From positions 500,409 through 564,408 of the forward strand of contig NZ_CYUJ01000003.1 of NCBI RefSeq assembly GCF_001299475.1: a stretch of DNA of 64,000 nucleotides, in the 5' to 3' direction. The DNA is from Neofamilia massiliensis. Its GTDB lineage: Bacteria > Bacillota > Clostridia > Tissierellales > Peptoniphilaceae. The notes beneath the pieces are model-generated. The model made no database searches and was not told the origin of the DNA. It worked only from the letters and a program-made list of their open reading frames with translations. Positions 16,905 through 25,474 of the stretch are shown here, in pieces (positions within the stretch are counted from its first letter, which is position 1; every line of letters starts with the position of its first letter). A program made the translations under genes and the position numbers.

Positions 16905-18080
16905 TTACAATAGTGAGGCAAATATACCTGCAATTATTATTGAAATAGATGTAACAGATACAAAACCTGATATTACATAAGCTGGAGTTAATTTATTTAG
17001 GATATAGTTCTTTTCATCATCTGTTTCAGATACTGCTGTTGCAACTTCATTAATTATTAAAAAGGTCGCTGGGAATCCTAATAATTGTGACATCGCTACT
17101 CCAATAGCTAAATTTCTAGAGCCAACTATTTTCCATAATGGAAGTTTATATACAAATATATATGTGAATAATAAAACTGATCCAAATACTAAAACAGTTT
17201 GAATTCCTAATGATGCTAAATCACTTAAATTAATTTTTGCTAAGGCAGGGATTATAGAAGTGAATGTTAAAGTCATCCATAAACCAGAAGATTTTCCTAC
17301 ATCTAATATTTTGTTAGGAACTAGATTAAATGATCTTAAAGTAATTCCTAGTATTAAGCACCAAATGGACATAGCCAAAAATGTTACTTTACCTAAAATA
17401 CTAGCTATAAAAATAAAAAATGCAGCTATTCCTAATGTCATATAGTTTGTAAAGTATTTTTTATTTTTACTTGCAAAATTTTCTACTTCTAAAATATCTT
17501 CTTTTTCGTCTAAATTAGAAACATCAGGTCCGTTTAATCTATAATCTTCTATTAAAGATCTAGCTTCTGATAAAGCACTTCTTGATGCTGGTATAGTACC
17601 AACAAATTTTTGTATGGCAAATACAATTGCGCCTAATGCTGCTGCTAAATTAAAGCCTTTTTCTAATGCAGCTTCTGTCATAATATTCGTTGCAACAATT
17701 CCACCATTTACTATAGGTATACTTACTAAAGAAGCTTCTTTACCTAAAATAGGAGACATTACTAATAGAGCTACAATTGCTACGGCCATAGTTACAAGAG
17801 ACATTAATAATACCTTCCATTCTCTTATCATTTGTCTAATATCAATTGATGTTCCCATGTTAAACACTAAAAAACCTGTAGCTAACTTACTTACTTGAGT
17901 TAAGTTTGCCCTTTCAATAATATCTGGTGGTATAATTCCTAAGAGAAATCCTACTAAAAAAATCATTAAAGCAACAAATACTGATGAAAGTTTAGCCTTG
18001 GTAATAACTCCTAAAAAATCGCCAAAAGCGAATATCCCAAAAACCACTAAAACACAAAAATAAACATTATCAAATAACAT
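16905..18080 (-). CDS. Polytopic membrane transporter, family not recognised
   Basis: The 391-residue protein is hydrophobic throughout with roughly ten to eleven membrane helices. A charged cytoplasmic loop (about 185-215, SLIEDYRLNG then DEKEDILEVENF) splits it into two halves, and each half contains a glycine-rich or broken helix (IPIVNGGIVATNIM; SQLLGFPATFLIINE). This two-fold layout resembles anion or glutamate-type secondary carriers (GltS, KdgT and related families), but I cannot name the family. It lies 22 bases behind the DUF1275 gene, so both are read from the sigma-54 promoter at 18825. It may import a substrate for the gamma-glutamyltranspeptidase controlled by the same activator. 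Confidence 0.6.
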   Translation of the reverse strand: MLFDNVYFCVLVVFGIFAFGDFLGVITKAKLSSVFVALMIFLVGFLLGIIPPDIIERANLTQVSKLATGFLVFNMGTSIDIRQMIREWKVLLMSLVTMAVAIVALLVMSPILGKEASLVSIPIVNGGIVATNIMTEAALEKGFNLAAALGAIVFAIQKFVGTIPASRSALSEARSLIEDYRLNGPDVSNLDEKEDILEVENFASKNKKYFTNYMTLGIAAFFIFIASILGKVTFLAMSIWCLILGITLRSFNLVPNKILDVGKSSGLWMTLTFTSIIPALAKINLSDLASLGIQTVLVFGSVLLFTYIFVYKLPLWKIVGSRNLAIGVAMSQLLGFPATFLIINEVATAVSETDDEKNYILNKLTPAYVISGFVSVTSISIIIAGIFASLL

Positions 18081-18102
18081 ATTTTTACCTCCTCTTCATT
18101 TT

Positions 18103-18801
18103 TTAAACTTCTTTATTCTTTAAATAAAGTTTTATGAAACAAATTACTGAACATGCCCAAATAGATTTTTCAAAAATAACTCCACTTATCTTAATCGCAA
18201 TGAAAGCACCTAAAGGGAAAAAAAATAATACAATAAAATAAAGAAAAACAATTTTTAAATGGTTTAAAGTTTTATACTTTATAGCATTTGCTATCAAATC
18301 TCCTAATGTCCTAATATTTCCAGTACATATCGTACTATTAATCGTTAAATCTCTTAAATTCCTAAACGCCGTTAAATGAAATGCACTAATGAAGCTACAT
18401 GTAAGTTTTGAAATTTCATTTAAAATATAAGTAGTTTCTATAGGAACTAAACCAATTAATGTAAATATAACAATTTCAAAAATTATTATAAAATTGATCC
18501 ACTCTTTTTCATCATTGATCTTAATTTTAATCAGTGATGCTAAAATACTTCCTATTAAAAATGACAACATAGGCAATAATGCATTAATCATGTCTTGAAA
18601 ATTTTCAAGGGATAAATAAATTCCTACTTTTGTTATATTCGATGTTTGATTATTCGCCATAAAACCATTTCTTGTATAAAATGTATAAGCATTTATAAAC
18701 CCCCCAATAGACATTGATAGCATGTGAAATAAAATATCTTTTTGCTTTTCCATTTTTTTATTAATTAGCACAATAAATTTTTTCCTTTCTATAAAGTTCA
18801 T
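18103..18801 (-). CDS. YoaK/DUF1275 family membrane protein
   Basis: The 232-residue protein has about six membrane helices and the DUF1275 opening pattern SIGGFINAYTFYTRNGFMANNQTSNITKVG, comparable to the GYIDAxxF...TGN motif of that family, which has no firmly known function. The start is uncertain. ATG at 18801 lies only about 13 bases from the expected sigma-54 start point with a weak ribosome site; an in-frame GTG at 18771 follows an AGAAAGG, and ATG at 18753 is also possible. First gene of a two-gene operon with the transporter at 16905. Confidence 0.72.
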   Translation of the reverse strand: MNFIERKKFIVLINKKMEKQKDILFHMLSMSIGGFINAYTFYTRNGFMANNQTSNITKVGIYLSLENFQDMINALLPMLSFLIGSILASLIKIKINDEKEWINFIIIFEIVIFTLIGLVPIETTYILNEISKLTCSFISAFHLTAFRNLRDLTINSTICTGNIRTLGDLIANAIKYKTLNHLKIVFLYFIVLFFFPLGAFIAIKISGVIFEKSIWACSVICFIKLYLKNKEV

Positions 18802-18824
18802 AATTCATTTCTATTTTTATAAAA

Positions 18825-18841
18825 AGCAAATTTTGTGCCAA
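18825..18841 (-). promoter_or_regulatory. Sigma-54 promoter for the DUF1275-transporter operon
   Basis: The minus strand reads TTGGCACAAAATTTGCT, with correct TGGCAC and TTGC elements and spacing. It faces the DUF1275 gene and lies about 490 bases upstream (divergent) of a sigma-54 activator gene. Confidence 0.85.
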
Positions 18842-19285
18842 ATTTTTTATTTGACTAAAGTTGTATTAGTGGTTGCTTTATAAATTTCGTGTTACACTTT
18901 TTATAATTATTGCAAAGCAAGATATAAATAGAACAAAATTTATAATTTTCGTCTTAATTAGTACAATTTAAAGTCCAATATAACAAAACTTACAAAAATT
19001 AAATTATATTATAATTCAATCTTGTTAGTTATAGAGCTATGTCAGTTGTTATATAGATAAAATTAAATAGTTGCAAAAATCTATTAATTAAGTGAAATTA
19101 AAAATCATGTAGAAAAATTGTTAATTATTTGTACTAAATCACAATATCAAAAACACTTGAAATTATTTTCAATGTTTTCTGACTTTTTATTTTTCTTACT
19201 ATATTTTAAGATGCTATTTTTTAAGCTTGTAATCTAGTTTATTTATATTTTATTGGGATGTAATGGGATTTTATGGGGTGATTTT
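18842..19285. other. Long AT-rich divergent regulatory interval without genes
   Basis: No open frame with a ribosome site is present. The stretch should carry the enhancer sites for the promoter at 18825. Near the activator gene, TGGGATGTAATGGGATTTTATGGGGTG-like spacing (three TGGG(A/G) blocks about 10 bases apart, 19253-19280) is a visible repeat and a candidate binding site. Confidence 0.4.
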
Positions 19286-19314
19286 TTGAATATATTCCCT
19301 TGTGATGATATAAT
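19286..19314 (+). promoter_or_regulatory. Sigma-A promoter of the sigma-54 activator gene
   Basis: TTGAAT (19286-19291), a 17-base spacer and TATAAT (19309-19314). The start point would fall near 19321, leaving a very short leader that carries only GGTGA before the ATG at 19330. Confidence 0.7.
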
Positions 19315-19329
19315 GTATATGGTGATTCA

Positions 19330-21333
19330 ATGAAAAAGTTATTATTATTTACTATCAGAGAAAAAATTAAAACTGTATATCTTAACCCATTAATTAAACT
19401 TTTTAGCGATTATCTCGAAATCAACTCTTTAAGTATTGAAAAGAAAATTACTGATGAGGATTTAAAACTTATTTCAACTTGTGATATTTTATTGATAAGC
19501 CATAACACACTTTTAGATATGTATGGTAGTTATTTAAATCCTAAATGTAAAGTTATTTACTTAGAGTTTACTTATAGTTTAGAATCAATAGAGAAACTTA
19601 AACTCTTAAAACAAAGTAGGTTCTTTTTATGCTTTGACCACCTAAGTACGAGTGAATATAATAAAAAGCTACTATATAATATGGGAATTCAAAATACCTC
19701 CTTAGAGATATTTACTGGTAAAGATGATGAAAGCAACAATGACTCTTATGATTATATAATTGTAGATAATACATCTACTATATTACCTTTAAATTTTAAT
19801 AATATATTTAACTTAGGAGAAAGATTCTTTACATACTCAACAATTTTAAATATAATAAACTCATCTGACATTATGAGTGATCCGCTTTTTTTTAAAGTTG
19901 ATGAATACGTTAAAAATATTGCTGTCCCTAATAGTTTTTTAAATGAAATGTATCTATATTACAACCCATTTCAATATCAATTAAGAAATATAATCGATAA
20001 TATAGACTATGGAGTTCTTATTATTGACAGCGAGTACAATATAATAAACTATAATTACGCAGCAATTAAAATCTTTAATTTGAAATTTAATATTATAGAT
20101 AAGAATATTAATGATTTTATGTCTTTAGATTGTTTAATTGTTCACTTAAAATCCAATAAAAATATAGAGGATGTACATCTAGACATAAACAACTTAAATT
20201 TGATGATAACCATTAAATACATTAAAAGCAATTATTTCAATCACGATATCATTGTAATTTTAATAAAGGATATAACAAAAATAATAAAAATTGAAAATAG
20301 CCTTACTAGGAAGATACAATCTCATGGATTTTTAGCAAAATATAATTTTTCAGATATAGATGGAATAAGTAAAGAAATAGTTGATTGTAAAGAAAAAGGT
20401 GTAAAAATGGCAGACGTGAATTTTCCAGTTTTGATTCTTGGAGAATCTGGAACTGGAAAAGAATTATTTGCTCAATCAATACACAATGCTTCAAGTAGAA
20501 AAAATTTTCCTTTTGTTAGCATAAATATAGCTGCACTGCCGATAAATTTATTAGAATCAGAGTTGTTTGGATATGAAGAAGGATCTTTTACAGGAAGTAA
20601 GAGGGGTGGAAAAGAAGGCCTTTTTCAAAAAGCTAATCATGGAACCTTATTCTTAGATGAAGTGGGAGACTTACCTATTGATACTCAAGTGAAACTATTA
20701 AGAGTTTTAGAGGAAAGACAAATTATTAAAATTGGTAGTGAAAAAGTTATTGATGTAGATATAAGAATAATAGCAGCAACTAATCGAAATATTGAAGAAC
20801 TAATAAAAAATGGAAAATTTAGATTAGACCTGTATTACCGTTTAAATACAATGGTACTTGAAATACCTCCGCTTAGATTTAGAAAAGATGATATTGTATT
20901 TTTTATTAAAAAGTTTGTTAAGCAAGCAAACTCGACTATAACATTCTCAAATAAAGCATTAGAATTCCTTGAAAATTACCCTTGGAACGGGAATATTCGA
21001 GAACTAAAAAATTGTATAAATTATTTAACAGAAATGTATACAGGGTTTGTAGATATTGTGGATTTACCTTCTTATATGATAAGAACGTATTCCACTTATA
21101 ATAGCTATCGTGACGATAATTATGACATAAAAAGGGAAATACTATATTTGATTGATTCTGGTTTTAGAGGTAGACGTTCCATTTTAAAAGAACTGTCTAA
21201 AAATAATATTATCGTCACTGAATATAGTTTAAGAAAATTAATTAATGAGCTTCATGATGAGAATTTATTATTTATTCAACTTGGTAGAAATGGATTGAAT
21301 TTAACACCAGAGGGAAAATCTTATATTTCTTAA
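19330..21333 (+). CDS. Sigma-54-dependent activator with non-Fis C-terminal winged-helix-like domain
   Basis: This 667-residue protein has an N-terminal alpha/beta sensor domain (about 1-195, with CDILLISHNTLLDMYGSYL) reminiscent of the PrpR N-terminal type, a PAS domain (about 215-315) and a sigma-54 AAA+ domain (about 340-560: Walker A GESGTGKE at about 369, Walker B LFLDEV at about 440). The sigma-54 loop is GSFTGS instead of GAFTGA. The C-terminus is not a Fis helix-turn-helix: about residues 598-667 read like a winged helix (RRSILKELSKNNIIVTEYSL, then LTPEGKSYIS). Sigma-54 promoters flank the gene on both sides, suggesting that it controls the transporter operon and ggt. Ligand unknown. 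Confidence 0.87.
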   Translation: MKKLLLFTIREKIKTVYLNPLIKLFSDYLEINSLSIEKKITDEDLKLISTCDILLISHNTLLDMYGSYLNPKCKVIYLEFTYSLESIEKLKLLKQSRFFLCFDHLSTSEYNKKLLYNMGIQNTSLEIFTGKDDESNNDSYDYIIVDNTSTILPLNFNNIFNLGERFFTYSTILNIINSSDIMSDPLFFKVDEYVKNIAVPNSFLNEMYLYYNPFQYQLRNIIDNIDYGVLIIDSEYNIINYNYAAIKIFNLKFNIIDKNINDFMSLDCLIVHLKSNKNIEDVHLDINNLNLMITIKYIKSNYFNHDIIVILIKDITKIIKIENSLTRKIQSHGFLAKYNFSDIDGISKEIVDCKEKGVKMADVNFPVLILGESGTGKELFAQSIHNASSRKNFPFVSINIAALPINLLESELFGYEEGSFTGSKRGGKEGLFQKANHGTLFLDEVGDLPIDTQVKLLRVLEERQIIKIGSEKVIDVDIRIIAATNRNIEELIKNGKFRLDLYYRLNTMVLEIPPLRFRKDDIVFFIKKFVKQANSTITFSNKALEFLENYPWNGNIRELKNCINYLTEMYTGFVDIVDLPSYMIRTYSTYNSYRDDNYDIKREILYLIDSGFRGRRSILKELSKNNIIVTEYSLRKLINELHDENLLFIQLGRNGLNLTPEGKSYIS

Positions 21334-21337
21334 TATT

Positions 21338-21354
21338 TTGGCACGAATTTTGCT
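21338..21354 (+). promoter_or_regulatory. Sigma-54 promoter for gamma-glutamyltranspeptidase
   Basis: TTGGCACGAATTTTGCT begins four bases after the activator's stop codon, with correct -24 and -12 elements and spacing. The start point would be near 21366, 36 bases before the ggt ATG. Any upstream enhancer must lie inside the 3' end of the activator gene. Confidence 0.87.
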
Positions 21355-21401
21355 TGTTATATATATGTAAATATTTATAAATAGAATTTAAGGAGGAATT
21401 T

Positions 21402-23018
21402 ATGAAATTTAATTTTGATTCGCTTTCCTATTCTTACCCATCTAGAAGAAACGTTGTTTTTTCTAAAAATGGTATGGTAGCAACAGGAAATCCATTGGCA
21501 GCACAAGCAGGTTTAGAAATTTTAAAAAAAGGTGGAAACGCTATTGACGCAGCAATAGCAACAGCAAGTACATTAAGCGTTGTTGAGCCTACTGGAAACG
21601 GAGTAGGTGGAGACGCTTTTGCCATTATATGGTATAAAGGAAAATTATATGGAATGAATAGTTCGGGACGATCTCCTAAAAATTTAAATCCTCAAGATTT
21701 AATTGATAAAGGATATACTAAAGTTCCATCTTATGGAGTAATACCAATTACTGTACCCGGTATTCCGTCAGCATGGTCATCTCTTGTTGATAAATTTGGA
21801 AAACTTGAATTAAAAGATGTTTTAAAGCCAGCTATTAATTATGCGAGAGATGGTTTTACTCTGCAACCTAATGTATCAAAGTTATGGAAAGCAGCGTATG
21901 ACAAATATAAAATAGAATTAGAAAAGGACAATATTTTTAAATATTGGTATGATACATTTGCTCCAAATGGAGCATGCCCAAAAGCTGGAGACTTATTTAA
22001 AAATCCGTTTTTAGCAGACTCTTTAGAAGAAATTGCCGAAACAAATTCTGATAGTTTTTACCGAGGAAATCTGGCAAAGAAAATTGTTACGTTTTTACAA
22101 GAAAATGGTAGTGCCATGGAGTTATCTGATTTTAATAATTTTGAAACTGAGTATGTCGAACCAATATCTACAAATTTTGAAGGTTATGATGTATTTGAAC
22201 TTCCTCCAAATGGTCATGGTATTAGCGTATTAATGGCACTAAACATTCTAAAACATTTAGATATTAAAAATATAAATTCTTTTGAAAGCATACACAAACA
22301 AATCGAAGCTATGAAACTAGCATTTGTAGATGCTCAAAAATATGTAACTGATCCAAATTATATGAGTGTGTCTATTTCAGATCTTCTATCAGATGATTAC
22401 TCAAAACAAAGAGCATCTTTAATAACAGATACTGCTTTGACACCAGAACCTTCTGATATTATTAAAGGAGGCACCGTTTATATGGCAGCGGCAGACAACG
22501 AAGGAAATATGGTTTCATATATTCAATCTAATTATATGGGATTTGGCTCTGGGGTTGTCGTTCCCGAAACTGGAATCAGTTTACACAATAGAGGAGCTAA
22601 CTTCAGTTTAGATCCTAATCACGATAATTTCATTCAAGGTGGAAAAAAACCTTATCACACTATAATTCCAGGCTTTTTAATGAAAGATAAAAAACCTGTC
22701 GGTCCATTCGGAATTATGGGGGGATTTATGCAGCCTCAAGCTCATTTACAAGTTTTATTGAGTACTATAATTAATAATTGTAATCCTCAAGATGCATTAG
22801 ATAAACCTAGATGGCAATGGACAGGTGGTAAAACTATAGAAGTCGAGCCAGGATTTGATAATAATATAGCTCAACAACTAATGAGAGCTGGACACGACGT
22901 AATAACAAATACACAATCTACCAATTTTGGTAGAGGAGAAATAATTTGGAGAAATGATGAAGATGTTTTATGTGGTGCGACTGAACCAAGAACAGATGGT
23001 TGTGTTGCCGCTTGGTAA
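21402..23018 (+). CDS. ggt: Gamma-glutamyltransferase (Ntn-hydrolase family)
   Basis: The 538-residue protein aligns with the GGT family: NPLAAQAGLEILKKGGNAID, VVEPTGNGVGGDAF and the SSGRSP segment in the large-subunit part. The autoprocessing site GGTVYMAAADNEGNM has the predicted nucleophile Thr358. It continues with the GSGVVVPETGISLHNRG oxyanion region and ends near residue 538. It removes or transfers gamma-glutamyl groups, for example from glutathione. No signal peptide is visible, so it is predicted to be cytosolic, unlike secreted GGTs; it therefore needs an importer, possibly the transporter at 16905. AAGGAGG precedes the ATG. Confidence 0.9.
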   Translation: MKFNFDSLSYSYPSRRNVVFSKNGMVATGNPLAAQAGLEILKKGGNAIDAAIATASTLSVVEPTGNGVGGDAFAIIWYKGKLYGMNSSGRSPKNLNPQDLIDKGYTKVPSYGVIPITVPGIPSAWSSLVDKFGKLELKDVLKPAINYARDGFTLQPNVSKLWKAAYDKYKIELEKDNIFKYWYDTFAPNGACPKAGDLFKNPFLADSLEEIAETNSDSFYRGNLAKKIVTFLQENGSAMELSDFNNFETEYVEPISTNFEGYDVFELPPNGHGISVLMALNILKHLDIKNINSFESIHKQIEAMKLAFVDAQKYVTDPNYMSVSISDLLSDDYSKQRASLITDTALTPEPSDIIKGGTVYMAAADNEGNMVSYIQSNYMGFGSGVVVPETGISLHNRGANFSLDPNHDNFIQGGKKPYHTIIPGFLMKDKKPVGPFGIMGGFMQPQAHLQVLLSTIINNCNPQDALDKPRWQWTGGKTIEVEPGFDNNIAQQLMRAGHDVITNTQSTNFGRGEIIWRNDEDVLCGATEPRTDGCVAAW

Positions 23019-23141
23019 TAATAAAACTACAAACCGAGTTATAAACTCACTATAAAAAATGTTCGATTAATTAAAATTATTATATTTTGATTTTACTCAC
23101 CAGAATTTTTTTACTTTAATTTAACACCGTTTATATAAAAA

Positions 23142-23223
23142 TTGGGCTTAACTTAATTACTAAATTTTAGGTTTATATTAACTTTTTTAGGAAAAGTTTT
23201 TAGTTATGCCCAGCCTTTTTTAT
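23142..23223 (+). terminator. Long-loop terminator after ggt
   Basis: TGGGCTTAACT (23143-23153) pairs with AGTTATGCCCA with one mismatch across a loop of about 50 AT-rich bases, followed by GCCTTTTTT. The loop is unusually long for a simple terminator. The rest of 23019-23398 shows no gene. Confidence 0.55.
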
Positions 23224-23398
23224 ATAAATTGTAGATATTTTTAACAAATATTTATTATTAGTGAATGTCTGACAATAATCTTCAATTTTTTAAAGAAATC
23301 ATTATTTTTTTAATCGAATCTATAGACTTTTATTTATGTTATACCATTATGTGAAGTTAATAATTACTTACATCTAACGAATTTACGAGGAGGAAATT

Positions 23399-24571
23399 AT
23401 GTCATTAAGAGAAGATGCTTTAAAATTACACAAGGATAACCATGGGAAAATCTCTGTTGAGTCAAAGGTAGAGGTAAAAGATGCAGCGGCCCTTTCACTT
23501 GCCTATTCACCAGGAGTAGCAGAACCTTGTAAGGAAATTGCCAAAGACAAGGACCTAGCTTTTGAATATACAAACAAGGGCAATATGGTAGCTGTTGTAA
23601 CAGACGGCTCAGCAGTTTTAGGCCTTGGAAACATTGGTGGTATAGCAGGACTTCCAGTTATGGAAGGAAAGGCTGTATTATTTAAAGAATTTGCTGGCGT
23701 AGATGCCTTCCCAATTTGCTTAGACACCCAAGACCCAGAAGAAATTATTCAAACAGTTAAGCATATTGCACCAACTTTCGGTGGAATTAACCTAGAAGAC
23801 ATTAATGCACCAAAATGCTTTGAAATAGAAGCAAGACTTAAAAAAGAATTAGACATTCCAGTTTTCCACGACGACCAACATGGTACAGCAATAGTAACTC
23901 TAGCAGGAATTATTAACGCCCTTAAAGTTGTTGGAAAGAAAATCGAAGACTGTACAGCAGCAATTTCTGGAGCAGGAGCTGCGGGAATTGCCATAGCAAA
24001 ACTTTTAGTTTCAGCTGGTATTAAAGACGTAATCGTTTGTAACTCAAGGGGAATCCTAGAACCAAATGACGAAAAACTTGACCCAATTAGAAAAGAAGTA
24101 GCTGAGACTACAAACAAGACTAAGAAGACAGGAACTCTAGCAGACGCTATGAAGGAAGCAGACATCTTTATTGGAGTATCAGTTTCAGATGTAGTTTCTA
24201 AGGAAATGGTTGAATCAATGAACGACAACGCTATAGCCTTTGCAATGGCCAATCCAGTTCCAGAAGTAACTCCAGAAATAGCCAAGGCTGGTGGCATTAG
24301 AATTATGGGAACAGGAAGATCAGACTTCCCTAACCAAATTAACAACGTCTTAGCCTTCCCTGGAATCTTCAAGGGAGCTCTAGCAGTTCGTGCTAAAGAA
24401 ATTAACGAAGAAATGAAAATTGCAGCAGCTCATGCAATTGCAAACTTAATTGATGAAAAAGACTTAAACGAAGACTATGTAATTCCATCACCATTTGATG
24501 AAAGAGTTGCAGATGCAGTAGCCAATGCTGTAAAAGAAACAGCCATTAAAACTGGCGTAAGTAGAAAATAG
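23399..24571 (+). CDS. Malic enzyme (oxaloacetate-decarboxylating malate dehydrogenase)
   Basis: The 390-residue protein is a short bacterial malic enzyme. It has the start [17 protein letters not shown], the YSPGVAEPC motif, the [14 protein letters not shown] loop, [12 protein letters not shown] with the metal-binding aspartates, and the NAD(P) fold [26 protein letters not shown] follows. It interconverts malate with pyruvate and CO2, linking the C4-acid and pyruvate pools. Cofactor preference cannot be read reliably. It stands alone between two A/T-rich blocks, and its own codon use resembles the housekeeping genes. GAGGAGG precedes the ATG. Confidence 0.94.
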   Translation: MSLREDALKLHKDNHGKISVESKVEVKDAAALSLAYSPGVAEPCKEIAKDKDLAFEYTNKGNMVAVVTDGSAVLGLGNIGGIAGLPVMEGKAVLFKEFAGVDAFPICLDTQDPEEIIQTVKHIAPTFGGINLEDINAPKCFEIEARLKKELDIPVFHDDQHGTAIVTLAGIINALKVVGKKIEDCTAAISGAGAAGIAIAKLLVSAGIKDVIVCNSRGILEPNDEKLDPIRKEVAETTNKTKKTGTLADAMKEADIFIGVSVSDVVSKEMVESMNDNAIAFAMANPVPEVTPEIAKAGGIRIMGTGRSDFPNQINNVLAFPGIFKGALAVRAKEINEEMKIAAAHAIANLIDEKDLNEDYVIPSPFDERVADAVANAVKETAIKTGVSRK

Positions 24572-24659
24572 TATAAATTAATAAAAAATCTTTTCTATTT
24601 ATTTTTTTAATTTTAATTAATAATAAATATAGATTTTTTAGAATAAAGTAACTTTTAAT

Positions 24660-24689
24660 GGCTCTTTGTCAAATAGTTTTGATGAAGAG
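24660..24689 (+). mobile_element. ISL3-family-type terminal inverted repeat (remnant)
   Basis: The sequence GGCTCTTTGTCAAATAG followed by TTTTGATGAAGAG matches the terminal repeat style of ISL3-family insertion sequences, whose ends begin GGCTCTTTGTCAA. No transposase frame follows and no convincing second end was found within the next kilobase, so this is a relic. It marks the start of a gene-free stretch between malic enzyme and the six-gene cysteine operon. Confidence 0.5.
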
Positions 24690-24704
24690 AAAAGTAACTA
24701 ACAA

Positions 24705-24736
24705 GTGGCTCAGACAGTAATGTCTTGGCCATTTTT
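24705..24736 (+). terminator. Hairpin with T-run just inside the ISL3-type end
   Basis: GTGGC and AGACA pair with TGTCT and GCCAT around GTAA, followed by TTTT. Such hairpins near IS ends can block read-through into the element. It could equally serve as a late terminator for malic enzyme. Confidence 0.5.
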
Positions 24737-25349
24737 CATTATACTGAAGCTTTTTATATACGAAGACTTTTGTTTTATTTTAGTTATAGAAACTTTTATA
24801 ACTAAACGTATCACTCTTAATAAGCTCAATCTTTTTGATATTTTCTTTAAAAACAATTCTTATATCATACTTGTAATTATTTATAGTAAATCCTCTAAGT
24901 CTCAATTACTAAATTAATATAGTTAGAGACTATAATCAAATTTCGTATCAAGCATAGAATAAAATATATCTTTAAATGTCAAACATTAGAAATCCTAATA
25001 GAGGCTAAGATAGGCCAAACAAACCTGTAATACTCTTTAACCTATTATCATCAAGAAATGGAAAAGTATCAATAATAGTAACAATGAGCTTGGATTTCAA
25101 TAAGTTGGAAAAATTATTTAAAGATTCAATACTAACGAAAGCCATAATAAATATACTAGCCTTATTACCCTGATAATAGATACATTTATAGAAATAAGCT
25201 ATAAAATTAAAAATACTATATCATGGTCTAAAGAAATATTACGAAAATATGGACCAGCTTTCAATCATAAGGGTTAGCGTTTATCGTTGATATTTATATT
25301 AGATTTATTATGGAAGGAAATTTAAACTATATCTATTATTTACAATAAA
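24737..25349. other. Gene-poor, AT-rich stretch with apparently decayed coding sequence
   Basis: No frame here has both a ribosome site and recognisable protein content. Short open pieces exist on the plus strand, such as one near 25055-25165 (reading SRNGKVSIIVTMSLDFNKLE) and one near 25228-25276 (WSKEILRKYGPAFNHKG then stop). They are broken by stops and frame changes and look like decayed coding DNA. I cannot name the source gene. Confidence 0.35.
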
Positions 25350-25392
25350 GCAAAAATAGTGTTAACAGACTTTTGTCCATCAACACTATTTT
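25350..25392 (-). terminator. Terminator of the six-gene cysteine-derivative operon
   Basis: AAAATAGTGTT and AACACTATTTT form a perfect 11-bp stem around an 18-base loop. On the minus strand it is followed by TTGCTTTATT. It lies about 80 bases after the last gene of the operon. Confidence 0.75.
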
Positions 25393-25474
25393 GTATGAAG
25401 TCTTTTATAATTAATTTATTAATACTAAAATTAGTAAAATTCTTCTAAAAATAACAACTTTAATATGTTTTTTA

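Noticed and set aside
24705-24917. Open frame of about 70 codons as a small gene
   Set aside because: It begins inside the hairpin next to the ISL3-type end, has no ribosome site, and its composition looks like random AT-rich DNA.
25373-25399. Sequence CATCAACACTATTTTG resembling the reverse complement of the ISL3-type end at 24660, as a second IS end
   Set aside because: The match is short and stops before the GACAAAGAGCC tip. The same bases are better explained as one arm of the perfect 11-bp terminator stem of the cysteine operon.
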